DNA from: Annulohypoxylon bovei var. microspora
Lineage: Eukaryota; Ascomycota; Sordariomycetes; Xylariales; Hypoxylaceae
Assembly: GCA_022836615.1 (NCBI GenBank)
Contig: MU405271.1
Location: 124,001 to 188,000 of the forward strand
Reading direction: 5' to 3'
Length of the DNA: 64,000 bases
Shown: piece by piece, positions 34,977-46,382 of the stretch
Position numbering within the stretch: the stretch's first letter is position 1
Layout of the letters: each line of letters begins with the position of its first letter
The notes under the pieces: model-generated
Told to the model about the DNA's origin: nothing
What the model saw: only the letters and a program-made list of their open reading frames with translations
Databases searched by the model: none
Made by a program: the position numbers and the translations under genes

Positions 34977-36366
34977 GATGTAAAGGAGCGCAGTTCAGAA
35001 TAAATTGATGTGTTGAAAACTGGTGAGAACCGACAGTTAGCTGAGAAAGCCCTGGGGTTTTGATGCGGACGATTACGTCGCATTTGACGTGTCACAGCAT
35101 AAGGACAGCCAGCACCCTTGCACGTTTCTAGAGATATGTACTTACAGAAACAAAGAAAAAGGAAGTAATTCAACCAACCATATGGCCAATTCGTGGGCCA
35201 AATACTGCGATGGTTGGCGCCGAATGTTGTCGGGAAGACGAAAGTTGGTGATCAAGAAGAAATTATCAAAAAGATGGCCCTTGATTAAAATCTTATTAAC
35301 CTAACGCAGGGGAAGCTTCAAAGTTGCGGCGCGAGTTGTCCGCGTTCCCACTCTGTGCTACGTAAGGAGGTACACTCGACCCCCTGAAATAATGTTAGTA
35401 CGAACCTTATTTTGATACAGATTTACACCAGGGTACCCAAGTAATGAGCAAGGCTTTAAAACGTATTCTTAAAACATTTAAATTTTTTAAATTTATTTCC
35501 AATGGAAAGAAAGGGTAATATGAGTATAACTTATTTTATAAAAAAAATTATATGTTTTAAGGATGAGATTCCGTGACTTTATTTAGGATTGAAACTTGGT
35601 GTGATACTCAGATCATGGGTGGTTGATAAAGTCACTTTTGCAATTCGTACTAACATTATTTCAGGGGGGCGAGTGTACGAGGTAGGTATTGTAGGTACAT
35701 ACTATGGTACTTTCTAGATGTACCTCTTCCAGGGGTTGTCAAGTTAATTCTGGCCACTTGGCATCACCTCAGCCTCACGCCCCTTTTTATTAGAGCCATA
35801 GTAGAAGGATCCATCAAAGCCTGAATCTCGTTAGGTCCAAGTTGAAACAATACTCGGGAACGACGACCCACGAGGACGGCTAATACCGAAATCTTATCGT
35901 TAACAAAAGATCTTATCTGTTCCTGATGCAGCAAATTCAACGACACCGAAAGGCACAAACAAACGGGTATCCGTACAATTGGGAACCTAGAATACTAGGT
36001 ATATAGGTTATGTATTTATATTTATACCCACATGCATCGGATGCATCTGCTCTACCGGCAAACAAAATACTACCTACCTGTCTTAGCTACGGTGACCTCA
36101 TATTAACCTTTGTACCTACATAATATGTTTATATAAGGCATCGCTAAAGATTTAACTTTGCCGTTTACATAGTAGCATCTAAGTATTTTGGTAGTTTCTC
36201 ACGTAGCACGGAGCTTGGCGATCTCCACCCAACAGCCGGAAGGCCGAAGTACGGAGACTGACGTGAACTCTAAGTGGCTACAAAAATCTCCACGCCCTCC
36301 CATTGACTATGTCCGATTACAAACTATTCACTACCGTTGACTCTTTTGTTACTTAATAACCCAGCT
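34977..36366. other. Divergent intergenic region carrying a TIR element
   Basis: This separates PMT4 and RidA starts by about 1.4 kb. It contains the TIR element at 35373-35675 (separate entry). The sequence on both sides is otherwise without recognisable genes. Confidence 0.55.
35373..35675. mobile_element. Non-autonomous TIR element (MITE), TA flanks
   Basis: A 303-bp element is bounded by 32-bp terminal inverted repeats at 35373-35404 and 35644-35675 (31 of 32 identical, starting CACTCG and ending GTACGAA). A TA dinucleotide directly flanks both ends (35371-35372 and 35676-35677). The interior is very AT-rich, has no ORF, and holds a smaller inverted repeat (GTGACTTTAT at 35572, ATAAAGTCAC at 35627). 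TA duplication and perfect-looking ends fit a Tc1/mariner-class MITE, perhaps Fot1/pogo-related; the superfamily is inferred. GAG also repeats outside both ends, so a 3-bp duplication cannot be ruled out. The near-identity of the repeats suggests recent insertion. Confidence 0.88.
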
Positions 36367-36986
36367 ATGCCAGTGGTTAGTCGAGCATTTCCGATCCGAT
36401 CACTTCTCTCCACCACTATACGTCGTGGTTTAATTCCAATTTCACGAAAACCTTTCATTTCAATAACTTCAACTCCTATCCGCACCATGTCTGACCTCAC
36501 TCACGTTTTCTCTAAGGATGCCGCTCCTCGTAAGTAGAACTAACATTGGCATCAGAGCTAAATGGACCATTACTAATTACCAATTGGATGTTTAGCTGCC
36601 GGCCCTTACGTACGGACTAATGAATCCTAATATTTTGTTTTGTTTAAGAGCTGACTGGTTATTAGTCTCAAGCCATCAAGACACCCTCCGCTATATACTG
36701 CTCTGGTCAGATCCCGTGTGACGCCGAAGGCAACCTTATAGAAGGAACCATCGGCGAGAAGACAGCATCTTGCATCTCGAACCTAAAGGCCGTTCTTACT
36801 GCCGCTGGTTCTTCTATCGAGAAAGTGGTCAAGGTCAACGTTTTCATAACCGACATGTCCCTGTTCGCAGACGTGAACGTTGAGTACGCAAAGTGGTTCG
36901 TCCACAAACCTGCCCGTAGCTGCGTGGCTGTCAAGCAGCTACCTAAGGGTGTTGATATTGAAATAGAGTGCATTGCTCTCCCGTAA
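36367..36986 (+). CDS. RidA/YjgF family reactive-imine deaminase
   Basis: Three exons, 36367-36529, 36596-36609 (14 nt) and 36666-36986, encode 165 residues. The RidA core has APPAGPYSQAI (the tiny exon supplies most of it), YCSGQIP, LTAAGSS and the substrate-binding RSCVAVKQLPKG. RidA hydrolyses reactive 2-aminoacrylate and related imines made by PLP enzymes. The ATG at 36367 adds ~40 residues rich in Arg, Ser and Ile and lacking acids, a likely mitochondrial presequence. A second in-frame ATG at 36487 (context CACCATG) would start a cytosolic form, like yeast Mmf1 versus Hmf1. The gene is divergent from PMT4. Confidence 0.93.
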
Positions 36987-37316
36987 GGAGTGTCTGCAAG
37001 AAGGCATCTATATGCAAATACATTACATTCACCTACATAGTCTAGGTTAATCAATCACGATGCTAGGTATTCGAATGATATTTTCACAATCACTGGATAT
37101 GAAACCGTGGAAATGCAGTCTGTCGGAAATTATTGCTTGACACTACGTAAGCAAGATTTAAACTCACACATAAACCTTTAACATTACCTACCTAAGTATT
37201 ACTTATCCATAGGTTATACCGTCGAAATACATCCTAATAGTCAGGGGCGGTCCTCTTCGTTTGCGTGAACTCTTCCGGAAAGTTCACCCAGATTATTAGT
37301 CTTAGCACTACACATG
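36987..37316. other. Convergent 3' intergenic region
   Basis: This lies between two convergent 3' ends. No feature is recognised. Confidence 0.45.
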
Positions 37317-38147
37317 CTATCTCTTCTGAGGGGTTATATGTACCTGCCTAATAGGTACCCTAGTCACTGTTAGGATTTGTGCTTCTCCGATATCCCATTC
37401 ATCTTCAGTGTTGACATCCAGCGCCGCCAGGGACGGGCTACGAAGGTCGTGCATTTGCTCTTCGTGTGTATCGGATTGCGATGAGTCTCTCCAGCCACCA
37501 GGTTCACTTATAACAGACAAAGGTCGACTATTGCTACGAGCTAATGACCTCGATGTTTCGGTATCGATCCAGTCAATAGGGGTCGCGGGGTTGCGTGGAA
37601 TGTGTGAGCTGTTTCTAATGAGTGCCTTTTGCCCTTTCATCATTGTGCTAAAATCTTTGGGTTGTGGTGAAGGTAATCTTGGGACGTTAGCCTTGTTCCA
37701 GCTAGGGGGCTTACTGAAGTTGTACACGAGCTCGCCAGCAATACCATATTTCAGCGAAAATTCGGCCTGCATATAGACACGGTAAAACTGCTCGACAGAT
37801 TGTATACTTGGCTCTCGGAGTATCTCTTGTACCTCCCGAGTGGCTTTCGTCTTGGGACCTTGATATACAAGTCTTTCAGCACGATCACGTTCACCGAGCA
37901 ATTGGGATAGGTCAGATGTCCTGCCGGAGTGAAGGTACGCAATTGTCGCTTCATGACCTTGAGTTCGAGGTATGAAGTTCATCATTGCGGTGCGGACGGA
38001 ATTACGTCGACTAGAAGAACCTCGGGTTTGTTTCTGCGTACTCGGTAAGCTCTCAAATGGTGGGATAATCTGATGCTTCCCGTCTTCGTTATTTTTATCC
38101 TTCTGCCCTTTCTTATTATGACTCATCCACTTTTTGATAGATTCCAT
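37317..38147 (-). CDS. Uncharacterised fungal protein, 276 residues
   Basis: A single open exon from the ATG at 38147. The N-terminus is Lys-rich (MESIKKWMSHNKKGQKDKN) and probably disordered. Residues ~60-150 look ordered, with HEATIAYLHSG, SQLLGERDRAERL and SVEQFYRVYMQAEFSLKYG. The C-terminal half is Ser/Pro-rich with many RSNS or SQSD sites. There is no signal peptide or membrane segment. I recognise no family. The composition, helical middle segment and length make it a likely real gene of the lineage, but a further 3' intron is possible. Confidence 0.7.
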   Translation of the reverse strand: MESIKKWMSHNKKGQKDKNNEDGKHQIIPPFESLPSTQKQTRGSSSRRNSVRTAMMNFIPRTQGHEATIAYLHSGRTSDLSQLLGERDRAERLVYQGPKTKATREVQEILREPSIQSVEQFYRVYMQAEFSLKYGIAGELVYNFSKPPSWNKANVPRLPSPQPKDFSTMMKGQKALIRNSSHIPRNPATPIDWIDTETSRSLARSNSRPLSVISEPGGWRDSSQSDTHEEQMHDLRSPSLAALDVNTEDEWDIGEAQILTVTRVPIRQVHITPQKR

Positions 38148-39214
38148 GTTAGTTAGATGTTATACAATTAACACCAGGAACTTGCCTTCTAGGTTATAGC
38201 AAATAATAAAACCAGCTTAAATTTGTGGAAAACAAGTAACTTCAAATAAGATAACCCTGTTTTGGGTGTCAGGAGACAATAGGTAGAGCAACAAAGGGAG
38301 GCTACCTTTCAATTGCCTGACATGGAAATTGTTCAAAAACCCGAACCTCCTTGATGATTAAGTGAACTCAAGGCTATTCTAACAAAGCAGATACTTTGTA
38401 GGCCCATGCACAGTTTTCTCCTATAGCTGTTAACCCCTCCGTCTACGAATTTTACGAAATGTACTAGGTACTTGGGAGCGTTATGGCCACAGGAAACCCC
38501 ATATATAGTAAGGGAGTTACACGCATAGATGTTAGGTAAAAACCTTTGGTAGGTAATACAATGACAATTTTGTCATCCAAAGGGTAGGCCAACTATCCCA
38601 AGATATTGATTCATACGATCACGGAGTTAGGCCAGCTAAGCTCATATACTACTCGAGGTCGATTGCCGTCAGCGTATACAGTTTGAACCACGTACTTGAG
38701 TGAAACCCGGGTGGGGTTTACGCATTCATTTACTACTGATGTGCTGATACATCATGCTTGTACTCTGGAAATCATCTGGTGTTCTAGTCACCATTCACTG
38801 GATCAATGAACAAGACTCAATAGTCTCTATGTTTTGGAGAATGCTATTGTTGGCCTTTATCAGATAATCTAACAAAGAAAAATCTTTATGAGTGTGTTTG
38901 GCTGTGTATTGGCGTCCTTGTCTCTATCCTTAAGGGCTTTAAGAAGAAAGGTCCTTGTTCAATTGAATATGACTAGTTATTATTGACTCAAACAACACGT
39001 CGGGCGCCCTCATATCATGAGAAAGGCCCAGATTCATGTCGAAACCTCCATTCGTTTTCTCATTTAATTAAGACTGTTGAGCAGTTCTCATCATTCCCCG
39101 ACAGGAAACAAGTACCATTCTACTACAGCTATCTGGCATAGCATTCGGTTCATTGTTTTATTTTAACAACATATTCTGAAACCCAATTACCACTTCACTG
39201 GCAAGATATTCGCG
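38148..39214. other. Intergenic region
   Basis: About 1.1 kb of AT-rich sequence lies between divergent genes. No conserved feature is recognised. Confidence 0.45.
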
Positions 39215-39979
39215 ATGCGCTTTTCGGGTAGAAGCAACGAAAGGCTGGAGTATCGACTACCGGTTACTGCAGTTGTACGCGAGGCACAGGGCTCGGCTCG
39301 GGGCTACGGATGGCCAGCCCAACCGGGCCAGCACGCGACGGGAGACTATAATTATTCACAGAACTCTGGGGTAAACGGTTCGTACGCTCAGCCTGGGTTT
39401 TCTTATGCTCCTCCGGCGGGTGATCACCGTACTATCTGCGGTCAAGAGCGGGCTCGACAGCCAAGCCAGCATCCTAACTACTCTCAACCCCATCCTCAGA
39501 CCTACCAACACCACGCACAACAATACCCACAGCACTATAACCAACGGCAAGGCCAACACTACCAGCCCTATCGCCCAGAGCCACCGGAACAGGTCAGCAT
39601 GCAGAGTGTCCCAGTTTTGAGGCCGAGGGTCGCTCCAGGTTATGCCCAAGAACGACACCAAAGTGTTCACGGAGAGGTAGTCTATGAACAGCCTAGACCG
39701 ATGGGACCTGCACCCACAACCTATCCAAGTGGTTCGCAAAGAGAGATGGCGATACACCGACGTCCGATCGGTCTCAAGCCCCAGAGTAGACCGATGAACC
39801 CGGACGTGACGTCCGAGACGTCTCTGTTGAAGTCTCGGCCCGGTGGATTAGTCAGGAGAGACAGTAACGGTGTTAGCGAGTTCGGTAGTGATGATGATGA
39901 TTACCGGGTTGACTTGAGGGATTATACTGTCTCGCCTGACATTGTAAGGGGTCGTTACAACGGTCGTCGTAGGCAATAA
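39215..39979 (+). CDS. Gln/Tyr/Pro-rich low-complexity protein
   Basis: A single exon of 254 residues from the ATG at 39215. The sequence is dominated by Gln, Tyr, His and Pro (for example HAQQYPQHYNQRQGQHYQPY) between residues ~40 and 135. It ends in an acidic Asp run and an Arg-rich tail (RGRYNGRRRQ). No globular domain is visible. Such prion-like sequences often occur in RNA-binding or condensate-forming proteins, but no RNA-binding domain is present, so function is unknown. Low complexity makes the start and gene status less certain than elsewhere. Confidence 0.6.
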   Translation: MRFSGRSNERLEYRLPVTAVVREAQGSARGYGWPAQPGQHATGDYNYSQNSGVNGSYAQPGFSYAPPAGDHRTICGQERARQPSQHPNYSQPHPQTYQHHAQQYPQHYNQRQGQHYQPYRPEPPEQVSMQSVPVLRPRVAPGYAQERHQSVHGEVVYEQPRPMGPAPTTYPSGSQREMAIHRRPIGLKPQSRPMNPDVTSETSLLKSRPGGLVRRDSNGVSEFGSDDDDYRVDLRDYTVSPDIVRGRYNGRRRQ

Positions 39980-42900
39980 GCAGCACGGGCACGAGGGTCG
40001 TTTCGAGGGGTTTGTTTTTTAGCACTTTGTTTTATCAAACGTCAAAATTTCTCACAGTACATGCGAATCCGAGTTACGTTAGTCGAGGACAATCTCCTTA
40101 TGCGGGAACATGGGTGAAAGATGGCTAGTTAAGGGATCTTTCTTCTTTTTCTGTGGACACATGGACACTTATGTTTGCTTGGGAACCAGGATCGGGCGGC
40201 GTTGAAGGAGAATCGAGAGTCATGATAGGTCGTTCATTGTATCTTAAGCTTTATTGACATAATTCAACGTGCGTTAGTGTGATAATGTTCTGCAAAGCAT
40301 CTGCCTTCGCTTAAAACCACCGAAATGCTGACCATTTTGGTAGATGGTGCGCGTCTAGATTACGTATCTAGGTAGGTATTTTAGTGATGAGATCTGTATC
40401 AGGATAGGAATCTCAGGCACCGATATTTCATTGACGCGCAGTTGCGACAATATTAGTATAGAACTGGCGTCTTGGAAGGCTAGGAAGGTCATGAAGCCGA
40501 GAAGGCTTCCAAATTCGCGACACGGCTATTGGCTGAAGCTATCGTCGTCGTCACGGACCAAATTAACCTTATTCGATCGATAGGGCTGACCAACACGGAT
40601 ATGTACAGTAAAGATAACTCTATCGATGCAGCAAGGTTACGCGTCAGCCAATCGCCGCCAAGGATTCATTCATGGATGTGGATCGATGCGGATTGATGTG
40701 GGTATTTGCAAACAGACCGAATCTTGGTTGCTCTAGTCATTGTCGAACCTGCATATTCAAGGAGTTACTCTTACTGCCCTTGGTGAATTGTTGCTGCACG
40801 AGATGTATAATATGCACAACTAGGTATGCACAATACACTAATATCTGCAACCTCAAGCCTACAGGCCTGTACCAACCTTACCAAGATAGATGACTCAACA
40901 GGAGTTGCTTCGGTGTCAACACTTCATTCGATCCCACTGATTCCCTCCATTCAGGGGGCAGGATAGGGCAGGAGGTGGCAGGAGTAGAGTTCTCGGCAAA
41001 CGGCAAGTTGACCATTCACATCCGCCCTTACTAAAATATTGACTGTATTAGCCTTAATTGTGGAGACTTCCGATTGGAAGTAACGTTCGAAATGACTCGG
41101 TGTCATTGCTCAGGTGTTCATGTGCTCATCCGTTCAACCCCCCGGGGATTGATAAGAGATCAAATCAGTTATCGATCTACAATAGCCTTGACTTGAACCT
41201 TGAACTCCATACTGCAGTATGAGCAAATACGTCGATGCGGATATGAGACGACTCTCCATTTTCGCATCTGCGAGAATAATACGGGATATTCAAAAAGAGT
41301 AGGACATGTGCCCCTTATTACTGCAACTACTGGTATGTATGTTCCTGTAACAATTAATTGACGTCACTTGGCACTACTAAGGTAGGTAGGTAAAGAAAAA
41401 ACTCGCCGCTCGGATGGATTTATAGGAGATATTTCCGAACCGGAGTGTATCATTTCTCCCAGATCCGAATGCGAAATCAGTACCTGCTCAAAGGTCATCG
41501 GACAATTGAGAATATTACGAACCATTAACACTTCGTACATTCTTTAGATTGTTGGTCAACTTTCATTGCTTGAACCACTGACGAATAGACAATTGTCCAT
41601 TCCGAGCACTCGACGTCTTTTGCTATGCTGCAGCAGCCCAGCACTACTGTCAAACTGTTACACAGCAAGGAACAAGGAATAATTTCTGGGGGAATGGTGG
41701 CCAGAGAAGAACATGGAACCTCGACGTGCAGATACACCGTTAGTGCTGCACGTATTGGATACCCAGACTATTACCAAGCTAGGTATTATTAATAAATACA
41801 TGCAAAGGTATTTACCTAGTAAATTTCAAGGCTTAGCGTATGTAAGTATGTATTCATGTAGGCATGTAAGAAGCACAGCTTGTCGATCATGCCAGCGTTG
41901 CTATCATTATGCATATATTTCATCGATAAGCAATTAAAGTTGCTTTTTTACCATCATTGCCGACGTATTCCGCGTAGACACGAATGTAAACAATTAACCA
42001 AATATGGTCGATTGGAACGCATGAAAATGCAAGAATGCAAGAGGCATGTCTTTTTTTTCTTCTTCTTCCTTTTCACAGTCATAGCTGGATGTATGCAGTT
42101 TGCAGGCACAGTCAATAAATACCTACGTCCGTAGTGTTTTAAATGGTACGATGTATGGGACCTTTTGTAGGGAGGACTGGCGAGGAGCAAGTGCGAAGAA
42201 ACGGGTCGCGTACCCACTATTGGTTTAGTGTGAGGCGCTGGGAAGGCGCAGCGAGAGCTGGTAGAGTTACATCTGCCCTAAAGGTATACTAGGACTTTAG
42301 CGAGTACTCCATGTTAGCACGGAAGTGACGGATAACGGAAAGTATGGTGGATTCTACTTTTAGACCCATCAATCTCGACTTTAGAACTTGGACTAGTAAC
42401 TTGACATGGGTATCCCCATAATGAACGGCTGCTGCCTAAATCTCCATCCTTTTGAACGACATCTGGACTTCTCATCATCTCAACACCCCAAGGCCTCTCT
42501 TCTTGATTTTCCCTCGTCGTTTGCCCGCGTCCTTTACTCGACGAAGCCTCTCCCAAACCACGCCGGCTTATATTAGCACTGATCACCCGTATAGGCTGCC
42601 ACATTTTGTCCTATAATTCTGTTTTATCTGTTTTATCGTGTGTCCTATCTGTTACACCGGCTACGTAGTAGCTTGTGAAGACGCGCCATTCCTCGTTATT
42701 CTCTTTTGAACTTGACCGGATTGTTTGCCTACCCAGTATTTTCTCGTCTCTTTCCCATACATATCATTCGACTTTTTAGTCAGTCCCATTTCTCGCAAAT
42801 CGCGCCTCCGCATTTACACGAGTTCTGTCAGCAATATACATACCATACCATACCATAACCTTTTTATACATCGGGTCATCCAACCCACTGGATTTACCTC

Positions 42901-43218
42901 TTAAGTAAGGTCGACTCCTGTCTCATCCCTCGGAATCATCTGGCCCTACCACCTATATATTTTCCCTTACCATCTCGTTCAAGACTTATCGATTGACCAA
43001 TGTCAAGTTGTCAATTGTAACGTCTTCCTTGACACCTCAGGCCAGATCATATTCGGTGTAGGACTTTTGTGACTCATAGGCCTACCTAGCCTTATGGTGC
43101 ATAATTGTGCTAACCGTTACCCTGTCTTGACACAGTTTCCAGCAGAGATATCATCGAGCGTTCTCCCGCCTACCATAAATCTGTACCCCACACCCCCGTG
43201 TTATACCGAGTCATCATC
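39980..43218. other. Long gene-free stretch and zinc-finger gene leader
   Basis: About 3.2 kb without a supportable gene. A G-rich tract lies at about 40950-40990. Several short frames (for example 42314-42604 on the minus strand) have no recognisable domains. From about 42640 to 43218 the sequence is CT-rich, has a short ATACC repeat (42838-42858) and probably forms the promoter and long 5' leader of the zinc-finger gene. Confidence 0.5.
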
Positions 43219-45591
43219 ATGTCCTTCTCCAACCCTCGAAGGACTCCGGTGACTCGTCCGGACTCTGGTTCCGGCAATGGCTTGACCCTTAAGACGAACC
43301 TGGCTCTACGGAAGGGTGCGACCTTCCACTCTCCCGTTACTCCTCCGTCCAGTCCACCTGCTGCTACTACGTTCAAAGTACCATCACTACCTCGTCGATC
43401 TCAAACAACCCTCGATGATGTTGTCGATGCTCACGTTCGTCGTGCTGCCATGAACATAGGCAAGTTAGAGGTAACTCTATCGACTATCAAGGCCGAGCCT
43501 TCGTCTCCCTCCAGCTCTCTACCAGAAGATATTCTTCCTATTCCCAGGGGTTTCCTGGATCACACTATAGTTGGAGGCGCGATGTCCGAAGAGCCTTCTT
43601 CCGTCGAGACGGAGCGGCGTGTATTGCGCCCTCGCAACCGTCGCTCCTCTCGTTACCATGAATCTGACAGTGGATTGGGTACATCCATTGCTTCCACCAA
43701 TCAGAGGCGAAAGGAAGCCAAGTCTACTGGTGGTAGTGCTTCAGCTATCACCCGTTCTGCCACTGCTACCAGGTCCCAGGATGGCCAACGTCTTAGTGAC
43801 CGTGCTAAGAACCGTATCTATGAGCATATTTTTAAACCGCTACTACAGGACCGTTCACTTAAGGATTTCCGTCCCATTGTCAATGACTGTCCCAGAAGGA
43901 TCCAGGGAGATCAGATCGTTTGTCTCAGGGATCTCGAGAAGACCCTAATCTTTATGGCACCGGTGAGTCAACTTATGAAAGACCCTGGCGTTTGTGGAGT
44001 TACTTATCGTGGGTTGTTGTTGAAGGAGAGGGCAAAAACTGTCGAATTATACCGTGACTTCTGCCTCACTTCGATTCGATGTATCCAAGCGACCGTCGAA
44101 TATCTCTCTGACAGAGAACAAACCCGACCTCACGACCGACCTTATAACAACGGCTACTTCATTGATCTCGTGGAACAAATTCGCCAACACGCACAACTGA
44201 TGCAGGAGGCCCGTAAGAGGCAAGCAGACGGCGAAGAATTAGACGAGATGGAAGTCGACCCGTATGATCCCCAATATTGCCCCGGTGACTGTACACATGC
44301 TAACTCGACACGTAGAACGGATGAGGTCAAGCTCGTAGGTGGCCTTACCACCAACGGACGACCTGCGGAACTAGTCCGTGTGAAGAAGAACGGCAAGGCC
44401 TTCTCTATGGCCACCGGTCAACCCGTTGAAGATATCGAGGAGGATGAATCTAAAGGTCCAATCCGGTTCAAGCGTTCGATGAGCGAACAGGCTGAAGACG
44501 AAGAAGAAATCATGCGATCTATGGCTCGGCGAAAGAAGAACGCATCCCCCGAGGAGCTGGCTCCTAAGAAGTGTAACCATCCCGGTTGCAATAAAGAGTT
44601 CAAGCGACCCTGCGACCTAACGAAACACGAGAAGACTCATTCTCGTCCTTGGAAGTGTCCTATCCCTACCTGTAAATACCATGACTATGGTTGGCCGACT
44701 GAGAAAGAGATGGACCGGCACGTCAACGACAAGCACTCGTCTGCCCCCCCGATGTATGAGTGCCACTTCAAACCTTGCCCCTACAAGTCAAAGCGTGAAT
44801 CCAATTGCAAACAGCATATGGAGAAAGCACACGGGTGGACATACGTCCGGACCAAAACCAATGGTCAGAAGAAATCAAGCAAGGCCGGTAGCTCGGCTCA
44901 CCCTACACCCCTTATCAAGAGCCTGCCTACCCCTAGCAGTGAGCAGACTGATCTTGTGATGACACCACCAGAAGATTCTATCTTTGGACGCTACAATGAC
45001 CATGAATTCCCTTCGTATCCTTCAGACCAGGAATTCAACGCTAGCTTATACGAACACCAGCCACTTGACGGAGATATTCAGCTTGATTTCTCTCCTATCG
45101 ATAATAGTACACCTTCCACCGACTCTGGCCAATTTAATACCTTTGAGGATCTCAGTCCTGAGTTTACTGGCCAGTTCGAGGATATCTACGGTGCCCACGC
45201 ACAATTGCCAACGCCAACACACACTATCTTCAAGGACATCAAGGATTTCGATGCCTATGACAATTATGAGAACTTTGCAATGGCCACATGCCAACAATTC
45301 CCAGTGTCACATCTCACGGCTGGTGGCCAAGGTGGTCAAGTCATGTTAACGCCGCCAACCATGGTGGATGAGGGTTTCGAGGACTTCCAGCCTGCTTGCT
45401 CTAATCAGTTTGGCCACGATTTCCCTCTCTTCCCGCCCACCACGATGGACAAATCGAACAATTTTGGCACCCTCTTTGGTACTATGCCACCTAGTCTTGC
45501 TGCTGGTTATACTCAGCCATCATCACAAGACTTCAACATCGACTATAATCCAAATATGGATTGGGCGCCGGACTACTCAGGGCTTCCCTAA
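43219..45591 (+). CDS. C2H2 zinc-finger transcription regulator
   Basis: A single-exon gene of 790 residues; I chose the ATG at 43219 (MSFSNPRRTPVT). Three C2H2-type fingers lie at about residues 450-545: CNHPGCNKEFKRPCDLTKH, a second with CPIPTCKYHDYGW, and a third with CHFKPCPYKSKRESNCKQH ending MEKAHGW. The finger spacing (CxxxxC starts, long H-x3/4-H) resembles conserved fungal C2H2 regulators, and the region before is Lys/Arg-rich. The N-terminus is Ser/Pro-rich. The C-terminal ~200 residues are acidic with Asp/Gln/Phe/Tyr-rich segments, a likely activation region. Nuclear DNA binding is inferred; the targets are unknown. Confidence 0.9.
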   Translation: MSFSNPRRTPVTRPDSGSGNGLTLKTNLALRKGATFHSPVTPPSSPPAATTFKVPSLPRRSQTTLDDVVDAHVRRAAMNIGKLEVTLSTIKAEPSSPSSSLPEDILPIPRGFLDHTIVGGAMSEEPSSVETERRVLRPRNRRSSRYHESDSGLGTSIASTNQRRKEAKSTGGSASAITRSATATRSQDGQRLSDRAKNRIYEHIFKPLLQDRSLKDFRPIVNDCPRRIQGDQIVCLRDLEKTLIFMAPVSQLMKDPGVCGVTYRGLLLKERAKTVELYRDFCLTSIRCIQATVEYLSDREQTRPHDRPYNNGYFIDLVEQIRQHAQLMQEARKRQADGEELDEMEVDPYDPQYCPGDCTHANSTRRTDEVKLVGGLTTNGRPAELVRVKKNGKAFSMATGQPVEDIEEDESKGPIRFKRSMSEQAEDEEEIMRSMARRKKNASPEELAPKKCNHPGCNKEFKRPCDLTKHEKTHSRPWKCPIPTCKYHDYGWPTEKEMDRHVNDKHSSAPPMYECHFKPCPYKSKRESNCKQHMEKAHGWTYVRTKTNGQKKSSKAGSSAHPTPLIKSLPTPSSEQTDLVMTPPEDSIFGRYNDHEFPSYPSDQEFNASLYEHQPLDGDIQLDFSPIDNSTPSTDSGQFNTFEDLSPEFTGQFEDIYGAHAQLPTPTHTIFKDIKDFDAYDNYENFAMATCQQFPVSHLTAGGQGGQVMLTPPTMVDEGFEDFQPACSNQFGHDFPLFPPTTMDKSNNFGTLFGTMPPSLAAGYTQPSSQDFNIDYNPNMDWAPDYSGLP

Positions 45592-46379
45592 CTAGTCTTG
45601 GGTGGCTATTGGATGGAAAGCAATATAAATAGCTAGTGTGCTATGTATGTTTTCTGGCCATTGACGGCTTAGAGCCAGTTTTCATGATGTTACGATGATG
45701 ATTAGTCGTTCATACGGAGCGAATTTTGGGGAAAAGAATCAATCCCAGACTGCTTTCTGAAGATTATGGAATGGAGATATTAAGGGCTGGATAGACGATG
45801 TTCTGCTTGTCCCTGTGTACAGATTCATGTCACTTTACTTCGGCTTCTTAGGTTTTGATTGGGGATGCCCATGAAACATTCATAAAGTTGTGGTGAGAAG
45901 ATGTACTTGAGAAACAGCTCTGGGAATTGTGTCATTATATTTTCGGAAGCAAGGAGTAAAGCATTGATCTCCAATAATGAAAAAAAGTAATTTCAGAAGT
46001 ATGAGTGTCCGTTATTCATGAATTTCCTAGTCTTCATGAATATGACAATGATGATTTGTGTGTTGAGGTCTTGGAGGAATACACTTGTGGAGTCTAGCAT
46101 AGCAGCTGTGGTCCGTGAGTTTGGCGGCTGGCAGGGGGCCCGCTTTTTGATATCACTCAATAGTGGATAGATCCATGTCAATTTTATTTGGCAAAGCTTT
46201 TTTTTTCTCACGCTCTTCACTTCTTCACTCCCCAACTTCCGCACCACCTAACATCGGATCCTGAGACGCCCGTCAACATAAGGTAGCTATACACACATAA
46301 GTGTGTAGCTTGATTTATTCCTTACATCAGTAGGAGGTACGTTGCTCAATTTTTCTCTTCGCGTCCGCAGGTCCCGTTT
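45592..46379. other. Intergenic region, probable leader of the small-ORF transcript
   Basis: This holds the 3' UTR of the zinc-finger gene. From about 46198 a T-run and CT-rich tract look like a promoter and 5' leader. A perfect hairpin (AGCTATACACAC, loop ATAA, GTGTGTAGCT) lies at 46285-46310. A possible leader intron runs from a GTAGCT donor near 46283 to the acceptor CCGCAG ending at 46370. Confidence 0.4.
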
Positions 46380-46382
46380 GCT

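Noticed and set aside
42314..42604. A 96-codon minus-strand ORF (MWQPIRVISANISRR...)
   Set aside because: No recognisable domain, no neighbouring exons, and it lies in a long gene-free stretch; possible but unsupported.
46331..46370. A 34-bp intron from GGTACG to CGCAG in the small-ORF leader
   Set aside because: Too short for this genome, where the shortest convincing intron seen is about 48 bp; a longer leader intron is more plausible.
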